A stretch of DNA of 64,000 bases from Hybos culiciformis (GCA_964007475.1 OZ023275.1:12689829-12753828), one strand, 5' to 3'; shown: positions 25,613 to 37,038, counted from the first letter of the stretch. Numbers and translations are program-made. Notes: generated by a model from the sequence alone, not told the origin.

Positions 25613-27457
25613 ATGATCGTAATAAAAAATTATTTGATAGCTATAATTATTTTAATTCAATTTATCACAATAATTGATGGTCAAAATATTTTCCTTTCCG
25701 CATTTGATTTTTTAAGGCGGGGAAATGGTGATCGTAGAATTGAACAAATGGATGAACGATTGATGGAATCTGAATATGATTTTATCGTTGTTGGTGCCGG
25801 TACCGCTGGATGTGCAGTTGCAGCTAGACTTTCTGAAAATCCAGAATGGAGAGTTTTATTACTCGAAGCCGGAGAAGCTGAATCATTAGTTATGGATATT
25901 CCAATCGTTGCACATTTCCTACAACTTGGTTCAATGAATTGGAAATACAGAACTCAACCGAGCAATACATCTTGTCTGGCAATGAATAATAATCGTTGCA
26001 ATTGGCCTCGAGGAAAAGTGATGGGTGGTTCTAGTGTTCTAAATTATATGATGTATACAAGAGGTAATAGACGCGATTATGATCGTTGGGAAGCACTTGG
26101 TAATCCAGGCTGGGCTTATAAAGATGTACTTAAATATTTTAAAAAATATGAAGGAAGCAGCGTTCCAGATGCCGATCCTGAATATGTTGGCCGAGATGGT
26201 CCAGTAAAAGTTTCATATATTAGTTGGAGATCTAAGATTGCAGACGCCTTCATTGAAGCATCAAAAGATGATGGATTACCCTACCGCGATTACAATGGAA
26301 AGATGCAAATTGGTGTATCCTATCTGCAAACTACAACCAGGAATTCAACGCGATGGAGTTCAAATCGATCCTATTTGTATCCGATTAAAGGAAAAAGACC
26401 AAACCTGACTATAAAAAAATTAGCACATGTTACTAAAGTTCTTATTGATCCGTCTACGAAAGTAGCATACGGTGTAATAGTTAATATTAATAATCAAGAA
26501 TATAAAATTCGTGCCAAACGTGAAGTTATTTTATCAGCTGGAGCAATTAATACTCCGCAATTGTTAATGCTGTCCGGTGTGGGTCCGGCTCAACATCTGA
26601 ATGATATGGGAATAAAGCCAATTATAGCCGATTTAGCCGTAGGATTCAATTTGCAAGATCATACTGCTCCGGCTGTTACTTTTGAAACTAATGCTACATC
26701 ATTACATTTTGAAGATTTCTCTGACCCACTTTTATTGGGTGATTTTTTGCGTCACAAAGGACCGTACGGGTCACCAGGGGGATGTGAAGCTATATCATTT
26801 TATGCACTTGATGACCCAGACAATGCTGACGGTTGGCCTGATATTGAGCTATTTATGTTAGGCGGTTCTGTAAATGCTAATCCTGCCATTACCCGAGCAG
26901 CTGGATTCAAACAAGAAATATATGATACTATGTTCAAAGAAATTGCTGAAAAGAATGCGTTCATGATATTTCCAATGATTCTCAGACCGAAGTCTCGTGG
27001 TCGAGTTATGTTAAAGAATAGCGACCCATTTAAATATCCTTTAATTTATTCGAACTATTTTGATCATCCTTATGATTTGGATATCCAGGTTCGAGGAATT
27101 TACAAAGCTATAAGCTTAATAGATCGACCAGCCTTTAAGGAAATAGGTGCAAAATTATGGAAAAAACCAGTTAGAGATTGTTTAAAATATGGAATTAAAA
27201 CGAGACAATATTGGGAATGTTACACTAGACATTTTACTCTTACAATTTATCATCAATCGGGTACATGTAAGATGGGACCAAAAACTGATGAAAGTGCTGT
27301 TGTTGATTCTAGGCTTCGAGTGTACGGAGTGAAAAATTTGCGAGTTATTGATGCCAGTATAATGCCAGAAATTATGTCCGGTCATCCAAATGGACCAGTG
27401 TTTATGATTGGTGAAAAAGGTGCTGATTTGATAAAGGAAGACCATGGATTTATATAA
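25613..27457 (+). CDS. GMC oxidoreductase 3 (614 aa, His-His type)
   Basis: Intronless GMC-family flavoprotein, closest in the window to gene 2. The leader (residues 1-22) is strongly hydrophobic and ends at IDG|QNIF, a plausible signal-peptidase site. The ADP-binding motif is YDFIVVGAGTAG (55-66), the first signature [20 protein letters not shown], and the second GAINTPQLLMLSGVG. The catalytic candidates are His547 (YHQSGTCKMG) and His591 (SGHPNGP). A stretch of about 107 residues beginning at VLLLEAGEAESLV is identical to gene 2, while flanking parts diverge. Three residues are missing relative to gene 2, near the segment before NAFMIFPMILRPKS. It lies in the same orientation as gene 2, and the pair clearly arose by tandem duplication. 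The product is probably secreted and of unknown substrate. Confidence 0.95.
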   Translation: MIVIKNYLIAIIILIQFITIIDGQNIFLSAFDFLRRGNGDRRIEQMDERLMESEYDFIVVGAGTAGCAVAARLSENPEWRVLLLEAGEAESLVMDIPIVAHFLQLGSMNWKYRTQPSNTSCLAMNNNRCNWPRGKVMGGSSVLNYMMYTRGNRRDYDRWEALGNPGWAYKDVLKYFKKYEGSSVPDADPEYVGRDGPVKVSYISWRSKIADAFIEASKDDGLPYRDYNGKMQIGVSYLQTTTRNSTRWSSNRSYLYPIKGKRPNLTIKKLAHVTKVLIDPSTKVAYGVIVNINNQEYKIRAKREVILSAGAINTPQLLMLSGVGPAQHLNDMGIKPIIADLAVGFNLQDHTAPAVTFETNATSLHFEDFSDPLLLGDFLRHKGPYGSPGGCEAISFYALDDPDNADGWPDIELFMLGGSVNANPAITRAAGFKQEIYDTMFKEIAEKNAFMIFPMILRPKSRGRVMLKNSDPFKYPLIYSNYFDHPYDLDIQVRGIYKAISLIDRPAFKEIGAKLWKKPVRDCLKYGIKTRQYWECYTRHFTLTIYHQSGTCKMGPKTDESAVVDSRLRVYGVKNLRVIDASIMPEIMSGHPNGPVFMIGEKGADLIKEDHGFI

Positions 27458-29221
27458 TAATTAAATTTATATTTAGTTATAATTTTATTTTTTAATAGTA
27501 GATTTAGGACACACATTTTTGTCTTATTACTTGAATCAAGTACATATTTACATAATATTTTATATTTTAATAGAAATTAAAAAAAAACATTTATATTTTT
27601 TTTAACTATCTCAAAGTTGCAAAAAATAAGCAAATTTAAATACAAAAAAAAAACCCCATAAAATCACAAACATTTTTAACTAGATTTTAGCTTTTTTGAA
27701 TCCAAAACAATTTAAAATGCGAATATTTAGTGCGCAAAATACTTTTCATTTTTTAATTAAAATTCCGTAAAGCCGTTCAGTGTAAAGTTTAGTGAAATTT
27801 TGAGTAGCAAAAATCATGGAATTTTTATATTTCTAATTCTATATAACTTTTTTTTATTTAAAGTAAGTATAGTTTTGGTGATGACGAGAAAATGTAAAAA
27901 TTAAAAATTCTGACATAAGTAGTTATTATTATCATTCTAACTTTTGAACTTAGATATTATAACGATTTACTCACATAATATATACGTAATTAAAAACAAA
28001 ACCGTGATATATTATTCATATATTTTAACATTTTAACAGCATAAAGTGAGATTTTAATTACAATTTCAACCACATACCTACAAGTAAATATTATAGTTTA
28101 CAATGTAAATTTTTAAAATCCTTGTATAGTTTGTAATAATTACATATATTTAAGTACAAATTTTATATTTTATTTTAATTTAGAAAATTAAAAATGTAAA
28201 TTATTGTATATTTTTTTTAATATAAAGTATGTATAAATTTTTTTTCAAATTTTAAAAATTTCTTTCATTACAACCGAAATACTATCAAAATCAACTCATT
28301 AAAATTCTCTGGCAGGAACGTCTAACAACAATAAATTAAGTTCGAAGTAAGTTCTGTTCACTCTTGAATCAATAACCACTCAATAATACATAGATTTATG
28401 AGTTGAATTGAATCCAACACTTAATGCTTATTGGTAACTAAACTTAAAAAATTTATGAAAATTAGCTGACCTTTAACAAATTATTTATGTTTATTTATTT
28501 ATTTTTTCGCAAAACTTAATGATAATATTTTTTTTTTAAAGACCATTGATCTTTTTTATAGCTATTTAAAACCTGTTCTTAAAGAAATCAAGATTGTTTT
28601 GGAAAAATACTTTTAATGATAACATAATAACTTGAAATAGAAAAAAATTAGCATTTTATTTGCAAGCTTACTACTTCTTATAATATAAAAATGATAAATT
28701 TAAAATGGGTAAATTCTTTTAATAAAACGACATTATTAATCAAAATATTTTGTGGATATATTTATTATAGAAATTTGAATATAAATTTTATTAAATATCT
28801 ACTTAATTTTCAAATGAAAAAAAAAACTTCACTTCCCTTTTATTTTGAAATTAAATTCTTCTTCTTATATAACATAATGGCATCAAAATATAAATGTTAT
28901 TATGAGTAATAAATTTTGAAGCAATAATGGAAAGTTGAAAACAAGACAAAAAATAACAGAACATCAAAACAGAACATTAAAAAAAACGAATCAAAATCAT
29001 TAAAAGAAATGTACAAAACAAAAATATCTCTTAAATTAAAATTACTAATTTACTTTACACATAAGAATCGTAGTTTTTGTTTTATCAATCCTAAAAATAT
29101 GCAATTAAATATTATTTAGTAAAATATAAAAAGCTTTTATTATATTGTACGTTTACAACATAACATACCAAAATAACTTAGCACATTATTCAATATCTTG
29201 ATATTTGAATACATGCTATAA

Positions 29222-29222
<1 letters not shown>
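27458..29222. other. Non-coding spacer after GMC gene 3
   Basis: A+T-rich DNA without a credible gene. The small open frame at 28691-28909 has a composition typical of random A+T-rich sequence. Nothing else was recognised. Confidence 0.55.

Positions 29223-29252
<30 letters not shown>
29223..29252. repeat. (TA)n microsatellite
   Basis: An uninterrupted (TA)15 run. It marks the left side of a repeat-dense zone that continues to about 31030. Confidence 0.97.
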
Positions 29253-29255
<3 letters not shown>

Positions 29256-29484
29256 AAATTAAAGTTCAAGGATTCTTCTTGATGAACGACTATGAAATTT
29301 TTTTTCACTGACTTTTGTTCATAATTTTTTTTTTGTGTTTTGGCTATTTTTGACGAGGGGCAGGGACCATAAGTCCAGTTTCTCGAAATAACATGTGCAC
29401 ATAAAACTTTTTCGAAAAGATCCTGTGAGCCAAAAATATAGATGTTACTACAAACAATATATATTTAAACTTCTAATAGTAGAT

Positions 29485-29666
29485 TATTGTATATGTAAAC
29501 TAAATTTGTTATTAATTAAGAGTTCTGTATACACAAAAATACATTGACACGAGTCAATACTTATATCACGAGATCGAAGGTCGAGTGATATAAATTGACA
29601 AGTGTCAATGTATTTTTGTGTAAATACAGAACGAGTTTTATAACAAATTTTGTTTACATATCCAAT
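29485..29666. mobile_element. Foldback/MITE-like palindromic element A (~182 bp)
   Basis: The left arm (29485-29574) and right arm (29578-29666) are imperfect reverse complements along their whole length, leaving almost no loop. The best-matched part is ACACAAAAATACATTGACAC near 29530-29550, answered by its complement near 29602-29622. ATGTAAAC at the left end is matched by GTTTACAT at the right. The structure fits a non-autonomous foldback or MITE element. No clear target-site duplication was found, so the exact ends are uncertain. A - strand open frame across it is not a gene. Confidence 0.75.
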
Positions 29667-29817
29667 ATACTGTTTTAATGCGTAGGGGAGAGGTAGTTGC
29701 AAAGAGAGAATATTTTTTCTTCTCATTTTTTCTCATTTTTTTTTGTATTTGGCTGTATTGAAATATTGTGAGATATATTATGTTTGTTTAGGTATTACGT
29801 AATATTCAATACGAAAC

Positions 29818-29938
29818 ATCTAAATGATTTCATTATTTACGCTGATGCATCTAAATTTTTTCATTATATACGCTGATGCATCTAAATTTTTTCATTATTT
29901 ACGCAGATGCATCTAAATGATTGCATGTGTATTGACGC
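29818..29938. repeat. 31-bp minisatellite, three full units plus a partial
   Basis: Units at 29818-29848, 29849-29879 and 29880-29910 share the core ATCTAAAT...TTACGC(T/A)GATGC with a few substitutions. A degenerate fourth unit runs from 29911 to about 29938. Confidence 0.92.
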
Positions 29939-30079
29939 ATATAATACTCCATTTAGTGATCTAAATTCTATAGCACTAAATACAACATAACGATCCCCAA
30001 CGCATTAAAATTATTTAAGAATAAAAACACTACATCTAATATTAAAATCACAACTTATATCTAAAACGTTAAAGTACGT

Positions 30080-30306
30080 AATATCATAGATTAAGAATAC
30101 ATATAGATTGTTAGCTTCATACAACATTATTTTTGGTATTTTTATGTGAATGTGTTGGTAAAACAAAATAAAATACGTGATAATTATCAATATATGAAAA
30201 GAATTTTATTTAGTTTTACTAACACCTTCACATAAAAACACAAAAAAATTCTGAAAAAATGTTGTATGAAGCTATAAATCTTTCTGTATTCTTAATCTAT
30301 GGTAAT
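30080..30306. mobile_element. Foldback/MITE-like inverted-repeat element B (~225 bp)
   Basis: The outer ends CATAGATTAAGAATAC (30085) and GTATTCTTAATCTATG (ending 30301) are exact complements. The arms run inward through TAGCTTCATACAACAT and its complement to GTTTTAC...AATAAAA, about 100 bp per arm with scattered mismatches and a centre near 30193. It is distinct in sequence from element A. It is consistent with a non-autonomous inverted-repeat transposon. No target duplication was identified. Confidence 0.8.
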
Positions 30307-30619
30307 ATCCATCTTAATTTCATTAATCCAATCGTAATATGAAAATATCTTATATAATAATGTATACAATTTTTATTCATTAATTGTAATGTTTAACTTT
30401 TTTTTTTCTGCTATTTACTTACATAAAAAAAACTTATAATATATAATATGTATGTTTATCCTTTTGAAAAGCAAATAAATTATTCTTACAAACCCAAATT
30501 ACGCACTCGTATTACGTAAGAATGTATTGTTTTTTTTTTTTTTTAATTAGGAAATACTATAATCCCTAAAGCTTTGAAATAATAAACATATTAAATTGCC
30601 ACTCCTTCATATTATTTTT

Positions 30620-31028
30620 CAATATGTATATGAGCCGTTTATTTTGAAAGTGTTTTAACGTCCATTTTCCAAAAAAAAATAGTTAATGATAACAATAAAC
30701 ACAATCCTATATATTATTTTTATTTATAAACAATTTTAGTCTAGTATCATTAAAATCGCTTTGATTTTGACACTTGAAAATTAGCTTCTGGAAATATTAG
30801 TAGGAAGAATACAGCGTATTTTAAAAATTCAAGATACTGATAATGCAAATAATGTTTATAAAAGGTATTACATTTCATAATCAAACATGTTTAAGGTCAT
30901 AAAAACATGAAAGCAACTTAATACCAGTTACCAATATTTTTAAATCAATTCAAACACAAACCCTTAAATATCTCAATACAAGAACAAATGGACTTAAACC
31001 ACTTTCAAAATAAACTGCTCATATATTG
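30620..31028. mobile_element. Inverted-repeat element C with ~45-bp arms
   Basis: The left arm (30620-30667) contains GTTTATTTTGAAAGTG. The right arm (30986-31028) contains its complement CACTTTCAAAATAAAC, flanked by further matches (CAATAT...GAGC and GTCCATTT). About 318 bp of unrelated A+T-rich sequence lies between. The arrangement resembles a small terminal-inverted-repeat transposon lacking coding capacity. The ends are approximate. Confidence 0.65.
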
Positions 31029-33605
31029 TTTTTTTAATTCATCCACTTTACCTGCTTTATTGTGTACAAGTTATAAAATAAAATAAAAACAAAGGTTATT
31101 GACAACAAAAATATTATGAATTTTTTCCAAAACAACATAGTATAATATATAATGAAGTTTATTCGCAAATATTTTCCACCAGAAGTATAATGGGAACAAG
31201 TATATTAGTTACACCTTTAAAATATGCAAATTTATTGGCATTTTTAATTTTTACACATCTTGCCGTTATCACAAAAAGAAATTCTAAACTAGTTTTTAAT
31301 ACTTTATTATTAGTGTTTTTTTGTAAGAACCTATAAACCTATAAAAACTTGAAAAAGTTCTTTTAATACAGAATATGATTTTTTTTTTATGCAGTATGAA
31401 AGTAGGTGATGAGTTAACTTATAGTAAAAATAGAATGTTAAAATAAAACATATTACCAGTTTATAGTGGTATCTAGTTTATTAATTGCCAAAGAATTTAT
31501 ACCATAAAGTTAAGGGATACCAAAAGGTTTATAATGTACACTTAGGTGGTCAATGAAAGTCATCCGCAATCTAATCGATTGAATTAACACTATAAATGAT
31601 AGTAACATCATTAATACCCGTTTTTTGTTTATTTCAGCATAGATATGAATATTTTGCTTAGCTTCGGTTAAACAATAATATGGTAAAAAGATATGGATAA
31701 TAGAAGTTTTTTTAAACGTCAGTCATCTACAAAATAACTAACCAGATACACAATTCACCTTAATAAGGTAGTCAGACTTTAAAAAAACCAGTTCTAAGAC
31801 TACACTTTTTTAGTATGAGAAGTAAAAAAAATAAATATAAATGCGTACAAAATATTCTTATAATTTCAATTTTTGTTCCCAATTTTGTTTTTTTTTATTT
31901 ATATATTTTTTAGAAAATCAAACGATGTCATGCACCTTAAAATACTAATTTTGTAGCATTCATTACAAAGTTGTATATATTTATAGCTAATTAAAAGAGT
32001 GAAAATCTATGAAATTATTTATAGGCTTTAAGCGCGTTTACATTCTTAATAATGTGGAAAGAATTTTGACATATCCTTTAGACTAGAACAGCTATTGCGC
32101 AAAACAAAATGTGTTTTATTCTATAACACTCAATAAACATTTGAATTGACCTTTAATATTATTTAAAAAACACTTTTAGAGCACTAATTTAGGAACATAA
32201 GACATGTTCTCATAAGATCAATAACATTTATAAGAATAATTCTTTTCTTTTCTTTTTTTTTTATAAAATTAAAGAACGTGAAGCTTTAATTAAATTTATG
32301 AAACAAAAATAAAAACAAAAATAAATTAACATTGAAATTCTATAGAAACTTTTGATGACATATAATTTTGTGTATAGATACTTGTTATATTATTGTATAA
32401 TTGAATGAAAACAAATAATAATAAAATCATTAAGTTGAATAAACTTTTAAAAGCTCGAGAAATCAAAAAACTAATAATAATATACGTAATGTAACTATAT
32501 AAAATAAAATATCCTTACTAGCAATAAATTCACCAAACAATAAAAACTTTTCATTGCAGTAAATTTTTGTATTTATATTACAAAGGTAGGTCTACCTACC
32601 TACATATATGTAAATTATAATAAAATTCAAATAAAATTTAAAGAAGGAGGAGGTACAAATTATAAACAGAATTTATTTTTTTAAATAGCTCCGAAAATTT
32701 TAAAGAATAAGGAAAAAACAAAACAAGGAAGAGATATCGAATAAAATAATTCTTACGTACTTAAATGTTAATTACAGGGCTCGTTACAGGGTTAATTATT
32801 AGACTTAAGGATCATCCATCATTTTTAGAATTGAGAAAAACAAATACTTTCCATATTTCAAATTGTGAGCTTTAATAAATAAATTCGTCCTTAAGTATAA
32901 ATATATACATATGAAAACTTCGAAATCGAAAATATGTTCTTAATAAAATGAAGACGTTTTTGGATGTTTGGGGTAAACTTGAAAACTAATAAATGGAGAT
33001 TTTAATACAATTTTTACCACTAAATAGATCGGGAAAGATTTTAAGGTATTTCTCGGCTCCAGTCGGTTGTTATCAAACAAAGTCCGAAACAATTCGTGTA
33101 GATAAAATGTCTTTGCAAACTGGACGGAGTTAGATTGTTAGTTTAAAAATAAAACGACAAATCATTTACAATACCCCCATACCTTAATTAATATATTTTT
33201 TGTATTTTAATTTTATAACCCAAAAAAAAAAATGAGATTTTTTTTTTCCTCTTCTTATTTCCAAATCAATGACGATGTAATATTTATTTACTTAAAAAAA
33301 GTATAATATTCTTTATTGTACTGAAATAAAAAAACAAGAATTTTCGCAGTTTTTTAATTATTCTTTCACTTTAGCAAGAAAAAAAAAACAAGTATAATAT
33401 ATGTTTTGTTCTCATACAATTTTAATGCCAATAAATTTTTTTTTTAAGTGGATTTAAGAAAACGTTATTCAAGAGCTAATGGTATATTTATATGTTTTGC
33501 AGAATTTATGCTAAAAAAGAAAAAGAAAAAAAAACAAAAACATTAAGTTTCTTTAAGAAGAATCTTTATTAAGATTTTTCATTTCCGTATTAATCGTTCA
33601 ACAGA
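31029..33605. other. Non-coding DNA upstream of GMC gene 4
   Basis: A+T-rich sequence with no supportable gene. A near-palindromic AGGTAGGTCTACCTACCT lies at about 32586-32603. Poly(A) and poly(T) runs become frequent towards gene 4. Confidence 0.55.
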
Positions 33606-33612
33606 TCAGTCG
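33606..33612 (+). promoter_or_regulatory. Possible initiator (TCAGTCG) of GMC gene 4
   Basis: TCAGT, the arthropod initiator core, lies 77 bases upstream of the gene 4 ATG, and the tandem paralog gene 5 has the same motif in a similar place. No convincing TATA box sits 25-35 bases upstream, so this is a weak call resting on the parallel with gene 5. Confidence 0.35.
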
Positions 33613-33682
33613 AGATATCTGACCAAAATTATTATTTATTTATTTTCTTTTTTTTTTAAATATAAAATTACATAAGAATAAT

Positions 33683-36600
33683 ATGGAGAAGAAAATTTTT
33701 TATATTTATACCATTTTGTTGATTATAATATTTAGTAAAAATATTGAATCAATATTTTTATCTCGAAATGATAGAAGTGACGTTAATGATTATTTAAGAC
33801 GTGTTTTCCGAATTGGATTACATGATTTTTTCGAAAGGGAACTCATTGGGAGTAAGTAAAATATTTTGTTCTTATTTTTTATTTATTTTATTAGTATTAT
33901 ATAATTCCTTAGAATGGAAAACCAATAAATACTATTCTCAGACATTTTTTTAAATTTCTATGGCCTATTGAAATATTACTATAAATAAACCCAAATTATG
34001 CTAACATAGGACGTCATGGTGTAGTGGTATTGCCATTATCCTACGGCGTGTTCGGTCGTGGGTTCGATTCCCACCTCGGACTGGAATTTGTGTCAATTTT
34101 TCAATTTGGCTCACTTGAATAAAGTGTTTGTGTTGTTTTTTTTTTATTTAAGCATGTCCTTTGGTCGAATCGTATAAATTTTTAATATTTAAATCAAAAT
34201 TTGTTTTGTAAAATAATAAAATAATTTATTTAATTTCATTAAAATAAAAATATAAGAAAAAAACAAATGTAAAAGTTGAAAAAAAAAAGATTTATTCGTT
34301 TGGTGGTTAGAAATGTTCCTTTAATGAAATATTTATTCCGTTCCAGATATAAATCAAAAATTGTCTACATATAGTTACAGTTCTTCTTTCGAAGCCCATC
34401 GAAAACCCTTGTGTTTTCAAATCTTAAATAACCTTTTCAAATTATTTAACCCCTTCTATTCTCTTTTATATTCTTACGATATTTCACTGTAATGTGTCGT
34501 TATTAGAATTTTTTGGCAAATGAAAACTAATGTAGTTAGTTTGATTAATATTATAATTAATTATAGTTCAAGAAGGAATATTATTCTTCATTTATTCAGA
34601 ATTATTATCAGCTTACAATTCTCTTCACAGATCAGGGACAACATACATAATACATCAGGGACAATTTTAATGTCTATTGATTTTATAAAGTATATTTAGA
34701 TATAATTATAATTTGAAAACTTACATTATTAATGTTATATACACAATTATGAATCAATTTTGTACAATTAAGATTTACTCTTTAAAAAATAATGTGAAAC
34801 AAATATGGTCAAAAGTATTATTTTGGATAATTTTGTCCTCGAAATTAACAAAAATAAAAAAATACTTATTATAAATCCAAAATATATATAAATGTATTTA
34901 AACGATATATAAACACCTGTTATGTTTCTAATGGATGCGAAACATACAAATATGACATACTTTTTATTTTAAATTATTGAAATTATATTAATTAAAGAAA
35001 GCATTGATAATAAAATTTTAGATTTGTGTACAATATACATTATGTAAATGTGATCATATAATTATAATTAAACAAAATTTATGTAGAAAATTATGTGAAT
35101 TAACATCACAAGATAATTTGAAGAACATTCTTAAGTCAGCATATTTTTAATAGTCTACAATTTTATATATATTAAAATAATAACTATTATAAGAATTTCT
35201 TTTCTTTCTGCTGGTTCTTTTAATTCTTTTCCACAACAAAAATAGTATGCATTACTAAAACATATACTATTGATTCAGAAAAATAAAATTGCACATTAAA
35301 TTTTTTATTTTATTTTTCTTCAGATCCACAAATATATTCAGAATACGACTTTATTGTTGTTGGAGGTGGGTCAGCTGGATGCGTAGTAGCTAATCGATTA
35401 TCTGAAAATCCGGATCACTATGTTTTACTTATAGAAGCAGGTGGAACTGAAAACTTTTTCCATCAAGTTCCAATGATGGCTGCATACTTGCAGTCAACTG
35501 CATCCAATTGGGGGTATTTTTCCGAACCTCAAAAACACTCTTGTTACGGAATGAAAGATAAAAAATGTGCTTTACCTCATGGGAAAGTACTTGGCGGCAC
35601 TTCATCAATTAATTATATGATTTATAACCGTGGAAATCGTCGTGATTTTGATAGCTGGGCTGAAGCTGGAAATCCTGGATGGTCATACCGAGATGTTTTA
35701 CCGTATTTCCTTAAATCTGAAGATGCCAGCTTAAAGGGATTACAAAACTCAAAATATCATGGAAAAGGTGGTCCATTACCGGTTACATACACTCCGTTCC
35801 GAACAAATATGGTCCAAGCATTCATTAAGGCAGCTAAACAGGCAGGACATCCAGAAGTTGATTATAATGGTGAAAGTCAGTTGGGAGTATCATATGTTCA
35901 AGGAACAACTAAACATGGACATCGTTATAGTACGGCTAAGGCTTTTATAACACCAATAAAGAATCGACACAATTTACACGTAATAACTGCATCAAAGGTC
36001 ATGAAAGTTATTATCGACCCAGCAACGAAACAAGCAACAGCAGTTGAGTTTGTAAATAATCGAAAACGATTTACTGTAAAAACAAGAAAAGAAATAATTC
36101 TTTCTGCTGGTTCTTTTAATTCTCCACAACTTCTTATGTTATCTGGAGTGGGACCAGCCGATAATTTGAATGCAATTGGAATTCCAATAATTAAAGAACT
36201 TCCAGTCGGAAAAATTCTCTATGATCATATGAGCCATTTGGGGCCTATATTTCTTTTGAATACAACTGGTGATACGATTAGAGTATCAAATGCATCCTTT
36301 CAGGATGTACATGATTTTAAAATGGGTCGAGGCAGTAAACTATCTGTCCTCGGTGGAGTTGAAGCTTTAACTTTTGTCAAAACTCCTAATTCAAGAGAAC
36401 CTAGAGATGTTCCTGATGCTGAAATTATTTTTCTTCCTGGAAGTTTCGATGCCGACGAAGGCACTGGAATAAAACGGGGAATTAACTTAAAAGATGAAAT
36501 CTACAATAAAGTTTACAAGCCACTGGAAACAAGGCGCCAAGATCATTATTCAGTTGTAATAATGCATTTCCATCCAAAATCTACAGGCCGAATGTGGTTG

Positions 36601-37038
36601 CATAATCGCAATCCTAACCAATGGCCGAAGATCGATCCAAAGTATTTCCAAGATCCTGATGATGCTGAAACTCTTTTACATGGAATAAAAGCTGCAATAA
36701 AAATTTCGCAAGCCCCTGCGTTACAACGATTAGGAGCTCGACTATTAGATACAGTTTTACCTGGATGCGAAAATTATTCGTTTGCATCGGACGATTATTG
36801 GAGATGTTCTATAAAAACTTTATCAGGAACATTGCATCATCAAGTTGGAACATGTAAAATGGGCCCAGAATCAGACCCTACTAGTGTTGTAAACCATGAA
36901 CTTAAAGTGCATGGTATTCAAAGGTTAAGAATAGTCGACACAAGTATTATTCCGAAACCACCAACAGCGCATACAAATGCCCCTGCAATTATGATAGGTG
37001 AAAAAGCATCTGATATGATTAAAGCTTCTTGGCAATAA
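33683..37038 (+). CDS. GMC oxidoreductase 4, two exons (627 aa, His-His type)
   Basis: Join of exon 1 (33683-33851) and exon 2 (35324-37038). Exon 1 encodes a hydrophobic signal peptide and the segment IFLSRNDRSDVNDYLRRVFR. It ends one base into a codon before GTAAGT. Exon 2 follows a T-rich tract and CAG, restoring the frame as GNPQIYSEYDF. The spliced length matches the family, whereas an open frame starting at 35473 would lack the FAD-binding fold. Motifs are VVGGGSAG (68-75), first signature HGKVLGGTSSINYMIYNRGN (with His where the paralogs have Arg), second signature GSFNSPQLLMLSGVG, and catalytic candidates His562 (HHQVGTCKMG) and His606 (TAHTNAP). The protein is most like insect GMC proteins commonly labelled glucose dehydrogenase-like, but no substrate can be assigned. 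The intron holds a SINE and a stray piece of coding sequence. Confidence 0.92.
34010..34144 (+). mobile_element. tRNA-derived SINE, copy 1 (intact A and B boxes)
   Basis: The head resembles a tRNA gene, with an A box (TGGTGTAGTGG, about 34017-34027) and a perfect B box (GGTTCGATTCC, about 34061-34071). A T-arm (GTGGG/CCCAC) surrounds the B box. A non-tRNA tail (about 34081-34134) follows and ends in a run of ten or more T, which could serve as an RNA polymerase III terminator. The acceptor-stem halves (GGACGTC and CTCGGAC) do not pair, so it is not a working tRNA gene. A second, damaged copy at 55971 shares both head and tail, showing that this is a dispersed family. It lies in the gene 4 intron, in the sense orientation. 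Confidence 0.85.
35202..35237 (+). pseudogene. Stray GMC coding fragment within the gene 4 intron
   Basis: Bases 35202-35227 match gene 4 exon 2 at 36098-36123 exactly over 26 nt. The match resumes (CCACAAC) after three extra T. The matched exon region encodes the second GMC signature (LSAGSFNSPQ). A match this long to a codon-structured sequence, in the same orientation and 87 bases before the exon 2 acceptor, is unlikely by chance. It may be a relic of a partial duplication or template switching. It has no coding role. Confidence 0.7.

Noticed and set aside
34010..34084. Functional tRNA gene
   Set aside because: The acceptor stem does not pair and the anticodon arm is irregular. A second copy with the same non-tRNA tail shows that it is a SINE.
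35473..35475. ATG at 35473 as the start of gene 4
   Set aside because: It would remove the GGGSAG flavin-binding motif that is plainly encoded in frame just upstream, back to the acceptor at 35323.
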